Below are positions 11,794-21,364 of a stretch of 64,000 nucleotides of DNA, one piece after another (the stretch's first letter is position 1; every line of letters begins with the position of its first letter). Source of the DNA: Ophioceras dolichostomum (lineage: Eukaryota; Ascomycota; Sordariomycetes; Magnaporthales; Ophioceraceae); contig PYST01000020.1 in NCBI GenBank assembly GCA_003049485.1, forward strand, positions 124,001 through 188,000, in the 5' to 3' direction. Below the pieces are notes generated by a model. That model saw only the letters and a program-made list of their open reading frames with translations. It was not told where the DNA came from and ran no database searches. A program made the position numbers and the translations under genes.

Positions 11794-12929
11794 GACGAGC
11801 TGGAGTCAGTGACGCTGCTTCCGTGACTCTGTATGTGAGGAGCTCTGTCTCTGTCGAGCCTGGCGCAAAACCCTGTCGTGCAGGTATTCATCTGCAGAAG
11901 CAGACACACGGCCGGCTCGCTCTGTATTTATACTCATGTCGTGTACCCCCCAGTTCTCAAGCGATCTGCAAGAATCTTGGCGACCGTTCTAGCTGATCCA
12001 TTATTTTGCAGTTTTGCAGCTTGAGTGAGTTTGATCAGAAGTTGACGGAGCCACTCAGGGGCCTCCCCAGAGATGTCACGACCTGAACCGCGCGTGTATG
12101 CCAGTTGAGGGGTCCTCCCCCTTCCAGTCACAAGCCCACTTGTGCTACATGGGCTATTTTTGATATTAATGACAATCCAGGGTTCATAGTGTCCTGGGAT
12201 GGCACCGGGCTCATAAAACCCACCTAGGGCTATTTAGCCTCCGGACCCATTCTCCACCAGTCGTGTTGGCGGGGCCACCCAACGACTACCGGCAAAAGAT
12301 GCAGGGACATGCGGAGAAGGTCGAGATCCGGGGCAGGTAAATTCAAGCTTAATATCAGAATGCTCGCAAAGCTGTGTTCTATAGGTTCTACCTCCTCGGA
12401 TGTTTTCTCTGCCGTTCTCGAAATATCGAAGGTTTTGATGAGATCGAGGTCTATTTGTACCGCGTGGTTCTTGGGGGTGATACGAATAAACAGAGCTCGT
12501 CGTATTATGGCTCGCGAAAATGGTAGTGCGGTGTACTGAATAGGTACTGGGAAGTTGTGTCTTGTGGATGTAGTTTGGTGACTGAAGGGCGGAGTGGCAT
12601 ATGATTATCATTAAGGGCGTGCATCTGATAAACTCTGGCGGTTGACCGGAGCATAGCACCTCTCTGCCGCCGCTTTTCGGTCACATTACTGTAGTCAGTG
12701 AAATGACAAGTTTGAATGCTACACCACCATACAGACCCTGATACGGAAGCCGATCAATGATGATCTGAGAATGGAGATAAGGTAATCATCACATGTGAAG
12801 ATCCTGCAAGTCTAGCTTCGACTGATGATATCCAAAAGTGTAGGTTTGTCTATCGCTGGCGGAAAACGCCTATTGCCCCTGCTTGTATGTACATCTTCTC
12901 TTCGCTCTGACCTAAAGCTTGCATGCATA
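11794..12929. other. intergenic stretch upstream of the lectin gene
   Basis: The first 150 bp hold the lectin promoter (TATA listed separately). The rest is moderately AT-rich and holds no frame I would call a gene on either strand. Confidence 0.4.
11925..11932 (-). promoter_or_regulatory. TATA box of the lectin gene
   Basis: TATAAATA on the minus strand, 132 bp upstream of the ATG at 11793. An identical octamer stands at a similar distance before the small secreted-protein gene at 20169. Confidence 0.5.
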
Positions 12930-15083
12930 CTACTCCACGTTGATTTCCTCGGCCGAGTCCCAGTGGTTGTCTCTAATTTCTTCGTCTCCAATCACTCCCA
13001 CGCTAGTGTCCTCTTCGTTTTCTTCGAATATTGCACCGAGAACGGCTGTGTTCTGGTGAAGCCACTCACGTATTCGACCGATTCGCGGGGCCTTGGTCTC
13101 TCGGCCCGCGGTCACATGTGTGAACGGCTCCTCTGAGTCGATCGCGTCGCTGGAGCCGCGAGCGAATCGCGCCACACGCCCCTTTCGAAGCTCCTCCATG
13201 TCGGTCGGCGCAGACACGTAACCCCCGAGGAGAGAGGTTCCTCCTGCGCCAAAAGTACCCACAACTGAAGCGAGGCTTCCAGGCATCGGTCTCGAGGCCT
13301 GCACGGAGCAGGTGTCCGTCGCCGTGATCGGATACGGTGGCCCCGGGGCCGGCGTGGTTTTAACGACCGTACCTTCGTTGCCAAGGCTTTCGAAGATGTC
13401 ATCGACGATGTCGGGGAGGGAGATGAAGTAGGCCTCTCCGAGGGCAGGGCAGGTCGCAGCTAGCATTCCGAAGAAGTTGCCGTCGTGCAGCGTCATCCCC
13501 CAAGCACCGCAGTCGCCAGGCTGGATCGCGCTTCCCATGCGCACAACAGATACGCGGGGAAGGTCGCGTGCAGTGGGAAGCCCTAGTATCCCACGCGAGA
13601 TTCTTTGGCCGACGTTATATCTGTCAAGGCCAGTCTTGAGGACAACAGTGTCTGGCGCGGCTTGGGGGTTCGGTTGCACGACCGGCGCGTTCCAGGAGGG
13701 CGGGATGTCGACGAGGGCGTAGTCGAGCTTCATGCCCCTACTAGCAAAGGCGCGGGTTGAGATGCGCTTCGGAGGCTGGTGGCGCGAGTGCCTGCCTGGT
13801 GAGCTCGGCAGAGACGAAGGGTCTGTGTCCGTCTCCTCCAAAGCGCCGCTGTGGGGGTCGAATACGTGGTGGTCTGATGTTGTCATCAGTGATGCTCCAA
13901 TTTCACCATCACTGCCGGTCGAGATAGTGCCCGCGGCAGGGCCCGACGTCGGAAAGGCGGGCAGAGGCTTCACAGATCCCTTGATCACCACAATATCGTC
14001 ATCGCTATCGGAGTCGGCGTCCATTTTGTCCGCAGTGATCTGCGTAGCTAGAGCCAGAGGAGGGGGGCCCATAGCCTGGCGGAATGCATGGTTGACGGTG
14101 AGTCCAAAAAGTTCATTGCCGATACTGATGACACCACCAATGGTCGCCGTTCTCGTTGTCGCCGAGTGGTGGTGGATCTCGATGGGGACGCCGTTGAAGG
14201 CCCCGGCTGGAGGGAGCTCGTTGGCCCAGATGCTGAAGCCGTCAAGAGAGGTGAATGCGGGCAAGTTTATCAGATCAACCCCTGCCGGAGTGGTGATGTC
14301 TAGAGGTAGCCAGAAGCATTTGAACTGATCAAGCTTCAGACACCCATTACCCCTGATGATCCGGACGATCGCGTTGCCCACAGCTTCGTCTCTGCAAATC
14401 ACCGCGATATAGGGGGCCGCATGTTCTTGGTCCGAGCCGACCATGTAGATTCGCAGCGCAAAGTCGAGGCGGCCTCGTATGGGATCCCATTCAAAGTCAG
14501 GATGGACCTGCCCAGGGTCCCAGTCGCCTCTCGTCCTCAGCAGGAGGTTGGCAATGGCTGGTCCTAGCTCGTTCGCTCGCTCCTCTGCCTTGTCCTTCGC
14601 CAGCCAGGCCGTATGCTTGATGTTGAAAGGCCGGCCCCATTCCGTCTCAAATTGAAAGTACGGATTGCCGTTGAATGAATTCCGATATTGGACCGCCGTC
14701 TTCTTCAATTTCTGCGCAACCGCATCGGAGGGCTTCAGTTGCCCGGGCTGACTGATAAACCTGGGAACCACCGTTGCCATTCGATTCGTGACGAGGCGGG
14801 TGGATTCGTGACGATACGGCTGGATTTGGCGATATGGAGTGAGCGGGGAGAAATTGGTTGATACGCTGCCCAAAGGCAGATGATGTAGCGCCACCTGAGC
14901 CCAACCCACTGAGCGACGCATCTTCGTGGAGGGTGGCATTACGTGGTGATTGGGCAACAGCATGCCACCGCCGGCCACTGGTGGTGGCGGTGCGTACGGT
15001 GCGCCTGACGATATCTTCACCGATTCCCATTTCCTGAGGGCACGTGCTTGAGGCTTGCCTGATGGGGGTCCTTTACCAACCAT
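12930..15083 (-). CDS. trypsin/3C-like fold protein with apparent His-Asp-Cys triad
   Basis: A 717-residue frame from the ATG at 15083; Met102 (ATG at 14780, MATVVPRFISQPG) is an alternative start because the first 100 residues look low-complexity. From about residue 310 the protein has a chymotrypsin-fold order of motifs: GLTVNHAF (His332), LDYALVDI (Asp454) and QPGDCGAWGM (Cys525, in the place of the usual GDSG serine). An acidic Asp/Ser-rich insert (about 355-440) separates the His and Asp motifs. Cys at the nucleophile position is typical of 3C-like proteases, but it could also mark a degenerate, non-catalytic domain. There is no signal peptide, so the protein is probably intracellular. 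The N-terminal part (100-300) and the C-terminal 120 residues are unrecognised. The catalytic reading is inferred from motifs alone. Confidence 0.6.
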   Translation of the reverse strand: MVGKGPPSGKPQARALRKWESVKISSGAPYAPPPPVAGGGMLLPNHHVMPPSTKMRRSVGWAQVALHHLPLGSVSTNFSPLTPYRQIQPYRHESTRLVTNRMATVVPRFISQPGQLKPSDAVAQKLKKTAVQYRNSFNGNPYFQFETEWGRPFNIKHTAWLAKDKAEERANELGPAIANLLLRTRGDWDPGQVHPDFEWDPIRGRLDFALRIYMVGSDQEHAAPYIAVICRDEAVGNAIVRIIRGNGCLKLDQFKCFWLPLDITTPAGVDLINLPAFTSLDGFSIWANELPPAGAFNGVPIEIHHHSATTRTATIGGVISIGNELFGLTVNHAFRQAMGPPPLALATQITADKMDADSDSDDDIVVIKGSVKPLPAFPTSGPAAGTISTGSDGEIGASLMTTSDHHVFDPHSGALEETDTDPSSLPSSPGRHSRHQPPKRISTRAFASRGMKLDYALVDIPPSWNAPVVQPNPQAAPDTVVLKTGLDRYNVGQRISRGILGLPTARDLPRVSVVRMGSAIQPGDCGAWGMTLHDGNFFGMLAATCPALGEAYFISLPDIVDDIFESLGNEGTVVKTTPAPGPPYPITATDTCSVQASRPMPGSLASVVGTFGAGGTSLLGGYVSAPTDMEELRKGRVARFARGSSDAIDSEEPFTHVTAGRETKAPRIGRIREWLHQNTAVLGAIFEENEEDTSVGVIGDEEIRDNHWDSAEEINVE

Positions 15084-15181
15084 GCGCAGACAGCAAAAGC
15101 GCCCCTGATTATCGAACTCCCCTCCTTGAGATGTTTATTTTTTTTGCTTCTCGGGCCGTTAACCCTCTTTTCGATAGCAGC

Positions 15182-16321
15182 ATGTCGAACGCCGCGCTTC
15201 TTCGCGAGCCCCTCTTCCCCGGAACAGCAATAGATCCCCAGCTGAGGCAAGAGATCCTGGGTAGCTTTTGTCCAGGAGCTGCCCGTTTAAACTCTGACGC
15301 GTACTTCGATTTCTTCGAGCGAGAGTGCGGTAGGGCCAACTCCGCGAAGCACGCCGCGTCAACCTACGTCGCTAGTGGAGATCATGAGGGCAAATCCTCT
15401 AGTCCCTCTAGCGACAGGACCTGCCGCCTCACAGACAACACAGACGACAAACCCTCCGGCTCCCCCGCTAACTCTCAAGAGCCTCATCTGGGCAAAAAAC
15501 CAGGGCATCGCCGCTGATGAAACAAAACTTTTCACCTCGCTCGAACTCGCAGCGCCGCTGTGGCTGATGGTCGCGGTCCGGATATCGACGCCTCCAAGTG
15601 GTGCGCAGCCTCACTGGAGTAGGAGCATTCCGTGGCCACAGAACAAAAGCCTCGCCGAGATACTCCAAGAACGGCTTTTCCCACCGTCCCGGCAGCTCGA
15701 TTCGGCAACGGGAGAGTTCTCGCGCTACATGAATGTCCACGATATGGCCAAGATGTCTGGCTTCCGAGTTCAGTGGACCAACGACTTGACCTAGCATCTC
15801 CTCTATGTCGACCGCACGATCTACGTCTTCCACCACGTATCCACACTGGAGAGAATCCGAAGCTCTGTTCCAGAGTACGCCTCGCTTCCCTCTCTTCTCT
15901 CTATACGAAGCCTAACGAGCACTAACGCACCTGTATCAGGAAACTCTTGCCTCTTGGCTTCATCAACGAAACACTGGCCGGCATCTGGCTGCTTATTCCC
16001 CCGGCGCATAAGGGATGCGTGACGCGGCTTCTCCGGGAGATCAACAATACCGTACCATCGCTAGATCAACGAATCTGGTATCGAGAAACTGCTGGCCGGG
16101 ACAGGGAGGGCTTCATTTTCTGGCGTACGAGATTGCTGTCCCTCTCCGAGACCTTTGCGACGGCGAAACCCGGCACGCCTAGCCAGTGGTATTACGACCG
16201 CAGGGACATAGGCCAGTGGTGGGGATTCTGGCTGCTGGTGGTAGGAGTCGTTCTCGCTCTCCTGTTTAGGCTGATTCAGTCAGTCACCGGGATCCTCCAG
16301 GTCATCCAAAGCTCGGGGTGA
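15182..16321 (+). pseudogene. broken gene for a fungal C-terminal membrane-segment protein
   Basis: Coding character runs from ATG 15182 (MSNAALLREPLFPGTAIDP) through three frame segments to TGA 16321. Two breaks are visible. Between about 15365 and 15400 the frame changes with no credible intron; a one-base indel near 15376 would join the segments. A TAG at 15792-15794 interrupts an otherwise continuous stretch (...QWTNDLT, stop, HLLYVDRTIYVFHH...). After this a clean intron (15875-15939) joins in frame to the last exon. The C-terminus has the motif SQWYYDRRDIGQWWGFW and a hydrophobic helix (about 16220-16315), as in a large uncharacterised fungal family whose members typically run W-x-D-N/D-L-x-x-H-L at the position of the stop. 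Recognition of that family is from memory of its pattern. Sequencing error at either site would restore a normal gene. Confidence 0.6.
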
Positions 16322-16721
16322 GACGGCTCATTGTGCGCCGCGGGAGTGAACCGCCATGGGAAACAAGCTCAACAATGGGCACTCGCTTCAATGGATGGCT
16401 ACTAAAGAAAGATTATACTTGAGCAAACAAGGACGGCCTCTCTGAAGTTACAAAGGGTGTCATCGTCAATAACCTGCCCTTGTTGCCCCCATACACATAC
16501 ACGGGGTCTGCTCACCTAGATACCTACTCAACAGTTACCACTGACTTCCATAATGCCCCCAAAGTGTAGTAGATGACTTTGCAGATACCAATCGAGGTGC
16601 AAAAGCAAGGTACTAATTACTCAACAGGCGAGCATAAAATCAGCGTTCATCCCAACCTGATGATCTCGAAGAGACAACCCCCATCCACTCCGGACGCCCA
16701 CCCAAACCGACAAACAATACC

Positions 16722-17495
16722 ATGGCCACCGGAGGCAGCACGAGCAACAGGGAGCAACGGCGCCGAAACACCGCTCCACCGCACACTTTCGAGGACCTCC
16801 TCGTAGACCTCCTCTCGCACTGGGACGACGACGCCGAGTTCCAAGTCACCGAGCTCCAGTTCCTCGTCGGCACCGACGCCAGCATCAACCGCGCCACCCC
16901 CTTCGTCAAGACCCGCGATGACTCCGGCCTCGCCGCCTACGCGCGCTACCAAGCCGCCACGAAGTGCGGGAGCCAAGCGACCAAGTCCGTCATCGAGTCC
17001 GCGCTGGTCGAGCTGGTCGCCAAAACCTGGCCCGTCATGCTGGTGGCCGACGTGATCTTCCCCGAGGACGAGCGCCGCGTCGACCTGTTTGTCGCCATGC
17101 TGGAACACGGCCTGCAGGAGGGGTGGGACCAGTCCCCCTACCTCGACGACCTGGCCGTGATAGCGCATCGCTGCCATCTTCCTCGAGGCCACTGGACGTT
17201 GTTCCTCCGCGCGGCGAAGGGCGTTCTCGAGGGGATGAAGCCGGATAATCCACGGAGGAGAATCGCCACGCAGAAGCTGTTGGTGCTGGACACGGCGCTG
17301 GGACACAGCCGGTTTGCGAAGATCTGGCCTGAGGTTGATATCGAGGCGGTGGCGTCCGAGGATCCGGAGGAATCTCATCCGATGAACAACAGGGACAGGG
17401 CGCTTCGTGAGGGGGAGACTGTTAGTACAAGACCGGAAATATTAAGCAAGACCATTCGTTTGCCGAATCCCAAGTGGGTGCCTCTGTTCCCCTGA
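16722..17495 (+). CDS. unknown 257-residue protein
   Basis: A complete intronless frame starting MATGGSTSNREQRRRNTAPP. It has no signal peptide or membrane segment. The body is rich in Ala, Leu, Asp and Glu, probably helical, with a third-position GC bias like the other genes here, and the C-terminal 40 residues are polar. I recognise no domain. It sits 400 bp downstream of the broken membrane-protein gene on the same strand and convergent with the cyanovirin-like gene that ends at 17672. A soluble intracellular protein is the most that can be said. Confidence 0.6.
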   Translation: MATGGSTSNREQRRRNTAPPHTFEDLLVDLLSHWDDDAEFQVTELQFLVGTDASINRATPFVKTRDDSGLAAYARYQAATKCGSQATKSVIESALVELVAKTWPVMLVADVIFPEDERRVDLFVAMLEHGLQEGWDQSPYLDDLAVIAHRCHLPRGHWTLFLRAAKGVLEGMKPDNPRRRIATQKLLVLDTALGHSRFAKIWPEVDIEAVASEDPEESHPMNNRDRALREGETVSTRPEILSKTIRLPNPKWVPLFP

Positions 17496-17671
17496 TAGCC
17501 CCAATACGTTATTTTCTCGATGAGTCAGGAAACCTGCCTTCTAACTGCCCTCAACTGGATTCAATACCTTGCCTTATTCCTATGCTGTACTCCTCTTCCA
17601 TCTGTCATGGTCACTTCCCCTCAGGCACCATTACCACTACTCACACTGGCAGTCCTACCCTCCTCCCAATC

Positions 17672-18202
17672 CTAGTCCTCCTCCTCACCCTCAGCAGTGA
17701 AATTCGCCGCCCACTGCGCCTTCTCAAACGCAATCGTCGAGATCCACAACCACCCGTTCTTGTTATAAATGAACCCATTCAGGTCGTTCTCGGTCCAGTC
17801 CCAGTTCTCGTGGATATCCTTGCACCATCCTCTGTAGACAGCCGCGGCTCCCTCTAACCTGAGCGAGAAGGTGTGGCACCGCGGGCGGTGGCCCTCTCCC
17901 GGGTGGATGAACCGTCCGCGCTCGTCCAGCCCTAGGCCGTAGTTGAGGTGCGAGTCGGACCAGTGCGTGTTCCCGTTCTCGCGCAGGCAGCGCGCGCGCA
18001 GGAGGTGGCCTTCGGGGTCTGCGTATTTGCTGTTGAACATGTGGATGCTGTCGCAGGAGGAGGTGAAGCCGCCGATGCGTCGTCCTTGGGCCATGGAATC
18101 CGCGGTGGATGCTTGCGTTGGCGCGGGAGCTGGGGCTGGTGTGGGTGAGACGTGAGCGACTAGGCTTGTGAGGAGGAAAAGAAGAATTGCAAGGCCGGGC
18201 AT
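17672..18202 (-). CDS. secreted cyanovirin-N (CVNH)-like protein
   Basis: A single-exon 176-residue frame. It starts with a signal peptide (MPGLAILLFLLTSLVAHVSP) followed by a Pro/Ala-rich linker. The mature part begins GGFTSSCDSIHMFNSKY and continues LLRARCLRENG, then NYGLGLDERGRF. This is the layout of a CVNH unit (S-C at the start, L-x-A-x-C, then a D/N-rich L-N-x-x-L-x-N-x-x-G-x-L/F strand). Two further cysteines (CHTF and GWCKDI) could pair in the second half, followed by a Trp-rich end. CVNH proteins bind high-mannose glycans; here binding is inferred only. The gene is about 6 kb from the PLL-like lectin, so two secreted candidate glycan-binding proteins lie near each other. A run of GAT repeats lies just upstream of the start. 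Confidence 0.65.
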   Translation of the reverse strand: MPGLAILLFLLTSLVAHVSPTPAPAPAPTQASTADSMAQGRRIGGFTSSCDSIHMFNSKYADPEGHLLRARCLRENGNTHWSDSHLNYGLGLDERGRFIHPGEGHRPRCHTFSLRLEGAAAVYRGWCKDIHENWDWTENDLNGFIYNKNGWLWISTIAFEKAQWAANFTAEGEEED

Positions 18203-18396
18203 GGCTAGGTAGATGATGATGATGATGATGATGATGATGGATTTAACGTCTGAAGTCGGAATCTGCCCGAGACCCCTGCCTCCCGAGGGGCATAAAACGT
18301 GCTAGCGACTACCGAGCGACTATGTACAAGGAACTAGTGCTTGAATGTGAGGTTAAAGAGAGGAAACGCAAACACAGAACGAGGAATAGCTAGCAT

Positions 18397-18511
18397 TGAT
18401 ACTGTTGCCAGTTTTCGCTTGGTATGTCTAACGCTGGCTGTTGGCATAAGAGANTGATACTGTTGCCAGTTTTCGCTTGGTATGTCTAACGCTGGCTGTT
18501 GGCATAAGAGA
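18397..18511. repeat. 57-bp direct duplication around an N (probable assembly join)
   Basis: Bases 18397-18453 and 18455-18511 are identical, separated by a single N at 18454. A perfect duplication abutting the only ambiguous base in the window is what is left when overlapping contig ends are joined with a one-base gap, so the true sequence probably has one copy. Confidence 0.85.
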
Positions 18512-19100
18512 GTAAGATGGGATAATGATGCGTTTGTGAGGGATACCCGTGCTTGGAGATGACTGGGCTTGTAGGGGGAGAGGACACGGAAAAGAGAGAG
18601 GAACGCTTTTATCTTATACAGATGTCGAGAGAAGAGAGCATGGGAGCTGTGGCTGGCGCCGACGTGAATGCTGGTGATCACACGGCACCGAGCAGAGAAT
18701 TCACGGCGTCACCGCTAGCACGGTCGTCAGGAGATGATATATCACCAGACTGCCCGTGATCGGAAGCCACGCGGGCGGCTCGGGCTCGTTGTTTGCGTGG
18801 CCGCACCGAGACGGCCAGCAATGACAAACTCTGTGCTGTCACCTTTCCGCCCGGGACGCAAGGTCTCTGACATATCAAGCACCATGAGACTCACCACAAA
18901 GGGCCGCCAATCAATCCCCCTACGTTAGGCCCATGTGACGGACGGCCCAAGGGAGGCAAGGCTGTGACGTCACGTACACATCGTACCTACCCACGCGCGG
19001 CCGTAGTCCACAATTTACCGCGCACCTACCCCCAGCAGCAAATAAGGATATAAGCCAAATTATCAGCTCCATCCTTCAACATAGACGGTGGCCCCGATTA

Positions 19101-19190
19101 GGCCGAATGGCCTAGTTGGGGGAAGATGCCACCACCGTCGGCTCTCCGCTCGAGCGGAGAGTTCGCGCGTTCGAACCGCGCCCGCGAAGT
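19101..19190 (+). other. tRNA-like sequence with A and B box (pseudo-tRNA or SINE head)
   Basis: TGGCCTAGTTGG (19108-19119) matches the Pol III A box. GCGCG-TTCGAAC-CGCGC (19165-19181) forms a perfect T-arm with a seven-base loop and B-box core. Just before it lies a perfect 8-bp hairpin (19142-19161) like the long variable arm of tRNA-Ser/Leu. I cannot form an acceptor stem or a proper anticodon stem, so it does not look like a working tRNA. A relic or the head of a tRNA-derived SINE fits better. Confidence 0.4.
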
Positions 19191-19977
19191 AAAAACCCCC
19201 TGCTGGCGGGTGGTTTTTCGTAACCACCCACCTCCTCCCCAGTGAACGGGGACTGAGCTGGGTGGTGATTTTTTTGATTACTTCCTTTTTCCTTTCGTCG
19301 ATTGCCTCGTTTGCATGATGGTGCATGCGTGGATCCATGCATGCATGCTTGGGATGGGAAAGCGATTGTGGTGTTTTTTTTTTCATTGATATTTGACCAG
19401 GCAAGCGAGGACAAGGGAACAAATGTAAGCAGAGTTGAAAGTGCAAATAAAAATTGACCCAGCCTGCGTGACCGACCGGACTGGCGCTTTCCCCGGCCGC
19501 ACACGACCTCGAAGGCAGCAATCTTCCTCCGCCCACCCACGGCCCGACAGGTCCATCACAGGTACGTACGTACTTGAGGTGGCCGTCAACTGGTGGAAAT
19601 CTACCTAGGGGCAAGCAGTCAAACACCCTACGTTGCGTTTCACACATTAGCTTTGCGTCCTGCCAGCCCCGGACCGACAGAACACATCGCCAATACACCT
19701 CTACCATCCACTAGCACCAAACAAACAAACTCACCAAGAATGCATCCAGCCGCCCCGCCCACCCCAATAACAGCAGCGCAGTCGAAGTTGGCCATGCAGT
19801 TCTCCCAGCTGCGGCTGCACGTGTCCCTGTCGCAGCAGGGTCGAAGACGTCGCAGCAGGCTCTACCGGTCTGCATCTCGACGGCGTTGTCTGTTTTACAG
19901 AGAGAGAGAGACACGCACCGAAACAGTGTGCGTAAGCGCGTCAGTGAGTGACGGCTGTTTTTTTTTTTGATGTGCTC

Positions 19978-20169
19978 CTAGGAGGACCTGGGGAAGTGGT
20001 CGGGCTCGGGGGGAGGGGTGCCGGTGAGGTAGGAGGGGACGATGTAGCGGGGATGAGAGCGAGAAGAGCGGGAGGGCGGCGAACCGGCTGCCATGGGAGC
20101 TGGGACTGCGGCTGCAGTGGCGAGGCCGAGGACGGTGGCGACGGTGAGAGTGAGAAGTGTGGCCTTCAT
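19978..20169 (-). CDS. small secreted protein, 63 residues
   Basis: From the ATG at 20169 (MKATLLTLTVATVLGLATAA) the frame gives a clear signal peptide with cleavage expected near AAAVPAP. About 40 further residues are rich in Pro, Ser and Arg, without cysteine, ending HFPRSS. A minus-strand TATAAATA lies 146 bp upstream, supporting transcription. It has no recognisable domain. It could be a small effector-like or cell-wall peptide, or only the first exon of a longer gene. Confidence 0.45.
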   Translation of the reverse strand: MKATLLTLTVATVLGLATAAAVPAPMAAGSPPSRSSRSHPRYIVPSYLTGTPPPEPDHFPRSS

Positions 20170-20314
20170 TGTGGGTCTGTCACGGTGGCGAGGCATGGAG
20201 GAGTCGAGGATGATTTGACAGAGGCGTGAGGGTCTGCTCGTGTTTAGCTTGTGTGTTCCAGACGACATGAGATCGAAGCACTATCACCGCCGGGGTTGAG
20301 GGATGCTTCCCCCC

Positions 20315-20322
20315 TATTTATA
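20315..20322 (-). promoter_or_regulatory. TATA box before the small secreted-protein gene
   Basis: TATAAATA on the minus strand, 146 bp upstream of the ATG at 20169. Confidence 0.4.
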
Positions 20323-20329
20323 ATTTCTA

Positions 20330-21364
20330 CAGTTCAAGGAATTCCGTGGCGTGATTGCTTCATCTTCGGAGTTCTCTCGTTGGCTGGCCTTTGTGCTACC
20401 CCTATGAGATGCTGCCCTCGGGAGGTACCTATTACGCCCCTTCCGAATGACTAAATCTGTATAACCGGTCTGAATATGCACTTGATTGTACGTTGATTTG
20501 TTTGGGATTTTGATTGGGCACTAGAGCTTCGCCGCCGATATTTGCACACTTGTGTGCTCGCCTCTGCCCCCGGATTCTTGGATGGGACGAATTAGGTGAA
20601 AAAGGCGGTTAACGCACGGCTGTGTGGATGGCGGCTCGGCTGAGGTTCTCCTGCTCGGATCCGCGCTGATTAGTTCTGATTTCAAGTTAAAGTCAAGCCC
20701 GGAGTGGCGAGGCATTGCGGGGGATCATCATAGTGGCCCCAGAGAGAGGGTGGAGTCCTGCATCTTTGCCGTTCCGTCAGAGTCAACAACTGACAAGGAC
20801 GAGTGATTGACGGAGAGCGCCTGTATCCTGGAATGCTAATCATCGTTGAGCGGAGTATCAACATCACTTGGGAATGCCACTGTAGTTTGAACGATGATGA
20901 TTTAAACGGTGACGAGGATGGAGTCGTCGTATGAGTGGTAAGTGTCAGTGAGGTGAAGGGGAAAATCAGGGATCCGTCCCTTGGCGTGCTACCGGCGGGT
21001 AGCTGGCTGCGTTTGTGAATCGTGATGTGGAATTTATGTACTATTCTATCGATTTTTGGAAATCCTTGGTATGTATGTAGGGTATAATGGTTCCGGCCGT
21101 CGGTATGTACTAGCTTAATAAATGAAACCTGGTAGATGCCGCGGGGATGACGAAGAGAAAAGGATATTTGGGAGAATGTGTGGTAGGTAGACTAATGCAA
21201 GTGGTGTCATTCCAAAACGCCGAGGGCTGTGAGTGTTTCCCCTTTTTCCTGCCCTGTGATGATTCCTCCCACCCTTCCGTAAGTCCGCCGCCCCTCGCAC
21301 TCCCTTCATGATTCAAGCCACCCTCATCACCCCCCCTTTAAGTAGTGGAGGAATGAAGAGGAAA
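20330..21364. other. intergenic stretch
   Basis: It lies between the small secreted-protein promoter and the 3' end of the tyrosinase gene. I see no gene, RNA or repeat. Confidence 0.4.

Larger units (their letters stand above)
18203..19977. other. intergenic stretch with microsatellite, contig join and tRNA-like sequence
   Basis: Contains an eight- to nine-unit GAT repeat (about 18211-18240), the N-interrupted duplication at 18397-18511 and the tRNA-like sequence near 19101-19190. I see no protein gene. Confidence 0.5.

Noticed and set aside
18211..18240. GAT repeat as a possible CRISPR-like or regulatory array
   Set aside because: A plain trinucleotide microsatellite with no spacers.
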